This document shows, in pieces, positions 56,495-64,000 of a stretch of 64,000 bases of DNA. Both the position numbers and the translations under genes were made by a program. The stretch comes from Thunnus maccoyii (taxonomy: Eukaryota; Chordata; Actinopteri; Scombriformes; Scombridae): positions 11,115,501 to 11,179,500 of the forward strand of contig NC_056551.1 of the NCBI RefSeq assembly GCF_910596095.1, in the 5' to 3' direction. The notes under the pieces are model-generated. The model saw only the letters and a list, made by a program, of their open reading frames with translations, was not told the origin of the DNA and did no database searches. Within the stretch, counting starts at the first letter, position 1, and every line of letters begins with the position of its first letter.

Positions 56495-56903
56495 TACACT
56501 CATTGAGCACTTATTAGGAACACTCGTGCAATCTAATGCAATCCAATACAACAGCTCTACCATAAATTCTACCTTTACAAAGCTCATACATTTTCAGATT
56601 TTGTTGACATTGTCAGAAAGGTAGCAATTCTACTTTATGTTTATTAGGCTATTGAGGTTGTAGTGGGTGGCGGTAGTTTACTGAAGTACATTATACTGAA
56701 AAGCATTCCTAATGTTTTCTCCACCCCATTAACATACATGAGGGGGGCAAAATGTTATCAACACGTTTCAATATAATGCACTCCAGTACACCACCACCAC
56801 CACCCACTAACATAAAGTTGAATTATCACCTACTTAACCTCTTGTATTGGATTGCATTAGATTGCACAGGTGTTCCTAATAAAGTACTTGGTGAGCGAGA
56901 GTA
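56495..56903. mobile_element. MITE-like element with ~55-bp terminal inverted repeats
   Basis: The left end includes TTATTAGGAACACTCGTGCA followed by ATCTAATGCAATCCAATAC. The right end includes GTATTGGATTGCATTAGATT followed by GCACAGGTGTTCCTAATAAA, its reverse complement with few mismatches. The interior is about 300 bp and non-coding. The TTTATTAGGNACACC type terminus is common in fish non-autonomous DNA elements. Confidence 0.75.
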
Positions 56904-59900
56904 TTTGTTTCTCCTCATTGTGAACCACTTTGAGCTACATATCTTGTACATCATGAATCATATTTATTATTATTATTATTCATTGCTATTATCATGAAGG
57001 ACTTTACCCCATTGAATGAGGGCCAGAGGGCAGCCACCTCCTTTATGGCCACTCTTCACTTAGCTAACATCAAGGGGTGTGGCAGTGTGGCACTGTGCCT
57101 TGTTCATCTCCTCACTCTAACATCCACCCTTACACTGTACTACCCTCTTTCTGAAAAGGTTGCACAGCTGAATGGTCGCCAATTTTTTCATGTAGATGGA
57201 TAGCTGCGAATCTTGCTGTGAAGGTCACTGCTTTTTCAAACCTATCTCCGCTCTGAGATGAACTTTTAAGACTTGATCAGCATAATAGTTTTGTCTGCAT
57301 ACTGCATTGCTATGCTCGAGCATGTGATCCCCGCCAATAGGTCATGCCAGATAATTAAACTGAGAAGCTGAGGGGAATTCAATACACTCTATTACAACTG
57401 AAGGAGCCTCGGACTCAGGGGAGACTTAGGTATGACTTACTACTGGATATAAAGGTCTTCTGAAGCATCAAATAGCTCCAACTCCTGCTGCTGGAAACAC
57501 ACGTCGTTAACTATCAGACTTTATTAGTGTCACATTATAGATTATTGAAATATTACATTAGCTGCGTGAAGAGATGCCCTCGTAAATACTTTCAAAACTG
57601 ATCATTCTCCACAACTCTTAATTTCAGTGAAGCTAACAGGTGACTTTTTTTCATTCGTCTAAATAAAAAAAAAGGCAGGAGCTAGTGCCTTTCTCGGAAT
57701 ATGAAATTCACTTTACGGGGTCATCATCCTCATCAGAATTGAAGTAGTAACGGTGTCTACACATTTGCACACCTCTAAATCATTTACATGCAAAGCAATA
57801 CACCCTGTTTGTTTTGTTTCACGTTCGACTTGTTACCTCTTGAATGATAAATGAGAATAATAAGCCTCAGAAAGTCATGTGCTGCCATTTTATCTCTGGA
57901 TTGAGGGCCTCTGGGGCATTTCACAGTCATCAACTGATAAAATGTGTCAGTTTGTTTGCCAGAGAGAGGCCAGACTGATGGTCTGGAGAAATCAGGAGTA
58001 TCTCTGCTCTGTGCTGGGCTTTTTTTAAATTCTGTTGCTCACTCTGCCTGTGTGTCATAATAACATCAACCTGAGTACCCTCTCTGCTCTGCTCTTTGGC
58101 GTAACTGTGGCAGAATAATGATGAATTTTGAGAGGTTTCTACATGTGCCCACATGACATTACAGCTTTGTCCCTGTACTCCATGTCTCTATTTTTGCAAC
58201 ACCATCAAAGTGACAATCCCCATGTCCTGCACTGTCACTTTGTCAAACCAGATTTTTAAGAGTGTAAGCCATACTTCTACTCAAAGTTTGGACTGAAACG
58301 TAAAGGTGCACCTTTCCTTTAGCCACTCTCCTGGCCGCCTCCCCTGGCTTGCATGGGCAAAAGTTGAATTCAGTGACCTTTTGTGGAATGCAGCTGCAGA
58401 GTGTTGCCAGAGCAGAGCCCAGTCTGACAAGTCTGTCAAATGATTCAAGCTTGAACCAGCTCCTTCTGCAGACCCTCCGCTCAACCTTACTGCCATGCAT
58501 CAACTGGGGGACGGGCTCTTGAAGCATCACCTTTCCACTGTGCAGTGACTGTGGGAACAGTGGTGCACACACAAATACATATACACACTGTTTAACAGAG
58601 GACTCAACAGGTCTATTCTTCTGCACAGGCTCTTAGAATTGTATTTCAATTTACTGTGGTAGTCAAAGGTTGTGTGTTTCTGCTAAGGAACTATATGATC
58701 AACAACAAACAGCAGTGATGTTCTTCTTCTGTAATTAAAAAAGAATCTACTGTAGATCTTTAGTTTTCTCCAGATGTTAGCTATATCGAGCTAAATGTCT
58801 GGTGTCTCTTTGTCTTTCATTTCTTTGTTTTTTTTTTCTGAATGTCTCCCCACTAAAACCCAAACCTCATCATCAAAGCTGTACCAGTGGTTTCATTCAT
58901 GCTTCCGTCCAGATGTTCATCACAAAACATAATAATTATGGTAAATTTTCCATAAAGCTGTTATGAAAGAAATAAAATACCATGTATAATATGTTATTTG
59001 TATATTTTGTGTGTGCACTTTTGTAATCAGTTAATAAATTATACTGTAGGTCCTAAATCACAAAACTGTCACAGTTCAGAGCCTCAGGAGACAGAGAAGT
59101 CTCAACATTAATGATGCAATTCTGGGTGACCGGAAATATTTCACAGAATTGTCAGGTTTAGATGTATAAATTGAATACAGTGAATGCGGAACTGCTGATA
59201 AAATAATGGAATAAAAAAAAGCTTAAAATCAAAATTTAACAGTTAAAACATACTTTTTGACACTGCCCTCATTATGTTTCTTTAAGCAAATACCTACAGT
59301 ATACACACACTGTTTTAATTCTAACAATTAAGTTTGACTAAAATAGCTGCTAAAATAGGATCAGTTGGACAAACTGCTGGAAAGTGACCCCATCGTGCTG
59401 CATTTGCCCCTGGGAGTAGGTCCGCTCTCCCTGTGGCCGCCGAGCCATACCAGTTAATTAACACCATTCAAGTGTGTCAGGAGGAGGGAAGAAAAATTGC
59501 TGCTCTTAGTGGTGTCACACCCCGGCCTGCAAGGCGTGACAAAGGGGAGATGCAGAGAGAATAACAATGAAACCATTTTAAACCAACATGATAATAAATT
59601 ATGAGAATTTGGGGGGAAAAATATTGAATAGCACAACAGAAGTATTACAACAAAATACAACCATAATTGTGTTTTTGCATGTAATCTCAGGACAGAGAAT
59701 TAAAAAAAAATGCAATTATAAACAGAACAAATGGGGAGCTAACAATCAAGCTGTAGGCTTATTTTAAATAAAACAAAGAAGTTTAGTAGTGCATATTGTG
59801 GTGGAGGTCATCTGTAGCCTCTGAGTTAATATAATTCATGTAATTTTGAAGTGAGGGGGAAGTCTGTGACCGACATCACGTTGCAATGTGCCCGAGCACT

Positions 59901-60309
59901 TGTCTTACTTGTTTGCCACCAACTGTTCACTTTGATCTCTGAGTTAGTGGTATCTGAGCTGCAGAATATTTTTGGATCAGGTGGCATTACTTCTCTGCTG
60001 TGATTCCCTAAAGAAACGTGGATATATATATCCTCTGCCATCAAATCGGCTCATAAAACAACTCAGAGTGAGAGTGTGGCGAGATTGGCGTGGTTCATGA
60101 TGAACAGCAGTGACCATCACAAGAGAATACGTGCTTAAACAACATCAGAGAGATGGAGAACTGCTCCCCAGTTGCTGTCTGCAAGCTGTCATGTTACCTT
60201 CATCTGTCTTCAAGCCCCGGCTCCCTTTAAATGACACTAAATAATTACACACTCAGCCCTAACAGCCGGATGACTCAAAATATAATATCTCAGTACAAAC
60301 TCATGTGAC

Positions 60310-61904
60310 CACTCTTGGCCAAGTCATTCAGATTCTTTTATTTTTCTACAAAAATATTTTACATTAGAAAACACACCTTCAAATATACACTCCACTTGCA
60401 ACATTTCAACTCAAATATATCTGTGTCTATATTTAAAGGTAAATATATGAGCAAGAATAAATCCAGTTGCTATCTTGTGAGGTCGACTACGGACATCATC
60501 AGAAGGAGCTTGGATTGATGAAGGAAACTGTCCAGCGGTGAGGAAAAAGGCTCAGTGAACTCTAATCTGATCAAAGCAATATGGAGTCACAACCTATCCA
60601 TATTCATTACAAAAATATACAACAAAACCAATATTGCCTCTGATAAGGACAGGGGATGCTTCTGCACCAGGGGTGGAAGTGATGAATTCATGGAGATACA
60701 TGAGCAGCAGTTCTAAGCAGTTCTTGGATTTGAACTTTCTGAATGGCAAATGAGGTCACTCATCTTGCTTCCTTCATGCCGGGGCACCCTTTTCTTTATG
60801 TAGCTGTACTGGATGGTATTCACCTGTCTACAGACCTGGATGCCATTCATCTACCTGTCGGCATCCTAGCATGCCATTCATGTGTCTTCCTTTCAACATT
60901 CCAGGGGGCCATTCATCTGTAAACCTAACTATCTACAGTATATCCCAAGGTAACATTCACCTGTCTAACTGTGGCATCTATATCCCAATGTGTTATTCTT
61001 TGTCCTGGTTGAGTCTGTCAGGAAACTTTTCTGTTGAGTAAAAAACATGTCTCTTTCTCTAGGATTGGTGAACCAAAACGCCAACCATGTCAATCACCAT
61101 AACCTTAACTGTAACCAACCTGAACCTAACTGTTTGATTGGTGGAGGATGCTGGAAGGTGGTAAGCAGCCTGGCAGACGTTTGCTTATTTAAAGCAATGG
61201 TTTGACATTTTGGGAAATTCACATTTTTGCTTTCTTGCCAATAGTTAGATGAGAAGATTTATACCACTCTCCCTTATATGAGTGGTATGCTTATATGTAT
61301 GCTTAAATTCTCAAAATGTTGAACTATTCCTTTATGGTAAAAATGTACCCATCTACCTATTCACCTGTCTACCTAACTGTTGAAAATCTACATCCCAGGA
61401 TGCCATTCACCTGTCTACCTGCCCTTCATTATTGCTCTAAACTTGCTGTATATGAAAAAAGTAATGAATATAAGCGCTGTTAGAGTACTGCTGTATTTAA
61501 TGTGTAACATATTTCTGATCAGTCCACTCATTAATTAGCCTTCTTTGCAGAGATGACAGTTTAGCCATTCAAGAAGAAACTAAGAGATAGAGCTTGTGAT
61601 TTTATGTAACTCAATATGTAAAGCACGGTACTAGAATTGCCACCGCCAGTAGATTGATGCCTACTAGGCATACCCTAGTATGATATTATGATAACTGTAT
61701 GTACTACCCATACTGCAAGGCTCTTTAAATGACCATTAAATGGCATGTGAAATAAATAACACAAAAATAAGAGCAAAAACATACTAATTGATATTTATAT
61801 GAACAAAATTTTCCAGTTTGTATTTAGACTGAGTGTCCTCTGGCACTCCATCAGTGAGTCTCTTTCTTGCACCCAGCTTGAGAACTTTGTCCCATGCTTT
61901 GGCA
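60310..61904 (-). other. mmp17: mmp17 3' untranslated region (predicted)
   Basis: Non-coding sequence following the mmp17 stop codon, ending near a minus-strand AATAAA at 60,337-60,342 with a GU-rich stretch just beyond. It contains a degenerate ~40-bp tandem repeat (60,815-61,010, with stray copies at about 61,355-61,425). The 3' end position is inferred. Confidence 0.45.
60815..61010. repeat. Degenerate ~40-bp tandem repeat
   Basis: Five diverged copies of a unit like CCATTCACCTGTCTAC followed by a stretch ending CATCCCAGGATG. Related copies recur at about 61,355-61,425. The copies differ enough that it is probably old. Confidence 0.6.
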
Positions 61905-62230
61905 TCATAGCAGTTCAGAGCGGAGGGCTAGTGAGAGCGTCCAGAGAGGCGGCAGTAGCCAGATGGGAGATGGGGAGGGGCGGTTGCCTAAAGGCGAGGC
62001 AGTGTCAGAGGTGCAGGAGCACACCTCGTATCCATTCTCTGCGTGGTCTGGGTGATGGTGCACGTTGACTCTCGTCTCGGTGCTTTTGGGCTCTGTGTCT
62101 GGAGAGTCCGACTGCATCTCAGTGCACAGCAGCCAGTCTTTAGCGATGAGGCGGGGGTATCCTGCCTCCACCTCCATGTCACTGCCCGGCACTCGCCAGT
62201 ACTCCTTCCCCTTGAAGAAATAGGACGAGC
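61905..62230 (-). CDS. mmp17: mmp17 last coding exon (partial gene): end of hemopexin domain, GPI tail
   Basis: Encodes about 108 residues to TGA. It opens SSYFFKGKEYWRV, continues MEVEAGYPRLIAKDWLLC (the last hemopexin blade and its closing cysteine), then a polar stem with ENGYEVCSCTSD and a hydrophobic end (IWLLPPLWTLSLAL). The GYEVCSCTS motif and the hydrophobic tail match human MMP17 (MT4-MMP), a GPI-anchored membrane metalloproteinase acting at the cell surface. The acceptor is CTTGTGAAG. The prodomain, catalytic domain and other hemopexin blades lie beyond the right edge. A second teleost paralogue cannot be excluded. Confidence 0.9.
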
Positions 62231-64000
62231 CTTCACAAGGAGAGAGAAGAAAGGGGTTACAGGGTTGGTATGTGTGCACGTTTTTTTATGTAGAGACAGT
62301 GACAAACTAGAACATAAACAAAACTTCACAAAAAGTGGAGAAGATGTCTTCACCCTTAATGCAGACCTTGTATTAAAATACTGCAAACACAAATATGTTA
62401 GCAGGATTATTGAGGAAGACAATGTATTACTAAAAATGTTCTTATGCTGCTTTATATAAGGTGTTTTTTTTGCTTTTGCCTACAGCATTGTTTTCATCAT
62501 GCCATTTCTCTCTCATCACCTTTTTTATTCATCTCTTAAACCTGTGATTTCTCCATTGTTTCTGTCTGTCTCTCAGTCACTGCTCATCTTAAGAGGTCAT
62601 CACATCTTCGTTTCTCTCTCATCTCTCTATCTCACTGCTCTGTCTTCATCCTGGGTTTGTGGAAGCAGACTAAAGGCAGATAAATTCTTTGATGTGCCTC
62701 CAGTTCCCTGGCCCTAAGGTCTGTGTATATGTGTGTTTTGGTTTATATAAATATATGTATTTCTATGCGTCTTTCCGTGGAATTAGGCTTTTTTTCCCCT
62801 GGGAATATCCCTCCCCTCTTTTGCACATGGCCTGTTCCCACACAAACACATCAAAGAGCTTGGACAAAGACCTCTGAAGCTGGCGAAAGCTCAGACACAA
62901 GACAGACCTCTAAACACCTGACACCTGGGAAAAGAGCTTCCATACATTCAGCTGGGGCTTTCTGTAGGGGAGAGAGGTGATGTTGCATGCTCCCAGTGAG
63001 AATGCCCTAAAGGACTGAGTACCTCCTGCTAATTGGTTGTTTCTTTGCCAGTTTTGAACATCAACAACTGCTTTATCAAAGCCTAATCTAGACAGCCAAC
63101 TGGAGGGAGCATTCATATAAAGGGAATGTAAAGGGTATTGGCTTGGCAAAGGTTACCAAAACAATGTAATTTCAAATAAACATTATGAATCCCTATGATA
63201 AAGCATGTCCTCAGCATCTGACCTATTTGTTAAAAAACAGCAGGCAACCTTTCTCCAGGACCAGGGGGACCAACTCCAGATCTGAGGCTATGGTCTAGTC
63301 AAAGGAAATGTCAAAAACAGGCACATGCTGATATAATAATTTCATAGTGTGATATTCTTAGACTAAACTATCACAATATATTATATGATCTCTCTATATT
63401 TTTTTAATGTAAAATGTACTGAATACATTACTTTTTACCCTAAGATTTATATCACATGTCTTTTGAACCCCTTCAATCACAGGCCAAAAACTGCAGTTTT
63501 GTCATATTTCCATTTATGTGCCTCTCAAAGTATCTTATTAGCTTCAAATATGGGTGTATTGTATCTTCTTCAGAATAACCAGGACTATATGAAAATGAGT
63601 AATGAATAATTGCATTCATGTATGAATACAATTATGTAGAATGTAGAATTAAAGTTTGCCTAGAAATATTTTGTTACAAAATGCATTTAAGAGAATGGCA
63701 GAACATGGGTCAAAACTGACCTGAGCAAATGATTTTGTGTATGTTATGCATTTTATTCAATATTTCATGAATTCCTCAACTAAGTTATTTTTAACATAAC
63801 AAAAACTAATTGAATGTTATTTTATTTTTGCATAAAAAACATTTTTGTATCACTACCCCATAAAAGCACAACATGGGTCAAAAATGACCCGCATGTATTC
63901 TCAATGGAATTGATAGGAACCTTTGATCTGTTTACATATGTGTAATTAGGAACTTATTTTATTGCAGATTGCTCCCTTCCAAGGAGAGGGATTCGGGAAT
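62231..64000 (-). other. mmp17: mmp17 last intron (to the window edge)
   Basis: No further mmp17 exon is visible before the right edge, so this is probably all intron. Two copies of a GGGTCA...TGACC palindrome lie at 63,704-63,723 and 63,871-63,895. Confidence 0.6.

Larger units (their letters stand above)
52750..60300. other. Intergenic DNA between ulk1 and mmp17
   Basis: About 7.5 kb without a supported gene. It holds an (AG)n microsatellite at 53,699-53,777, an (AC)n at 56,125-56,159, an inverted-repeat element at 56,495-56,903 and many A/T-rich runs. Short frames, including one at 54,245-54,445 with a charged start, show no domain or splice context. Confidence 0.6.

Noticed and set aside
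62043-62459. 138-codon plus-strand frame
   Set aside because: Antisense shadow of the mmp17 last exon and its intron.

Overview
The window looks like nuclear DNA of a ray-finned (teleost, probably percomorph) fish. The genes are vertebrate and intron-rich, with compact GT-AG introns. There are many long CA/GA microsatellites, and several interspersed repeats resemble families common in teleost genomes. All four recognisable genes lie on the minus strand. I see no bacterial, viral or CRISPR content and no tRNA or rRNA gene.

Layout from left to right. 1-2,900: intergenic, no supported gene. 2,915-14,508: crkl, an SH2-SH3-SH3 adaptor with three coding exons (306 aa), a ~2.4 kb 3' UTR and a CpG-rich promoter at ~14,900-15,500. 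15,541-19,820: repeat-bearing intergenic DNA. 20,401-23,958: ccdc74, six coding exons, 293 aa, with an X-box-like RFX motif upstream. 28,175-52,082: ulk1, the autophagy-initiating Ser/Thr kinase, rebuilt here as 27 coding exons (1,004 aa) including one 21-nt microexon; its 3' UTR extends to about 25.1 kb and its promoter carries overlapping NRF1 sites. 52,750-60,300: intergenic DNA with microsatellites and a MITE-like element. 60,310-62,230: 3' UTR and last coding exon of mmp17 (GPI-anchored MT4-MMP); the rest of that gene is beyond the right edge.

The exon models come from reading both splice sites and the codon phase at each junction. The coding totals for crkl (921 nt), ccdc74 (882 nt) and ulk1 (3,015 nt) are all divisible by three and end in a stop codon. 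mmp17 upstream of ulk1 in the same orientation matches the human 12q24.33 arrangement, which supports ulk1 over ulk2. crkl next to ccdc74 resembles the mammalian CRKL region. The genes do not form a pathway: crkl is tyrosine-kinase adaptor signalling, ulk1 is autophagy, ccdc74 is a coiled-coil protein linked to microtubules, and mmp17 is pericellular proteolysis.

I found no new biological system. The most interesting signals concern RNA processing and transposons: the ulk1 microexon, a (TG)n tract starting at a ulk1 5' splice site, tandem or back-to-back splice sites in ulk1, a long pyrimidine tract just after a crkl donor, an X-box upstream of ccdc74, and several hairpin or inverted-repeat elements.
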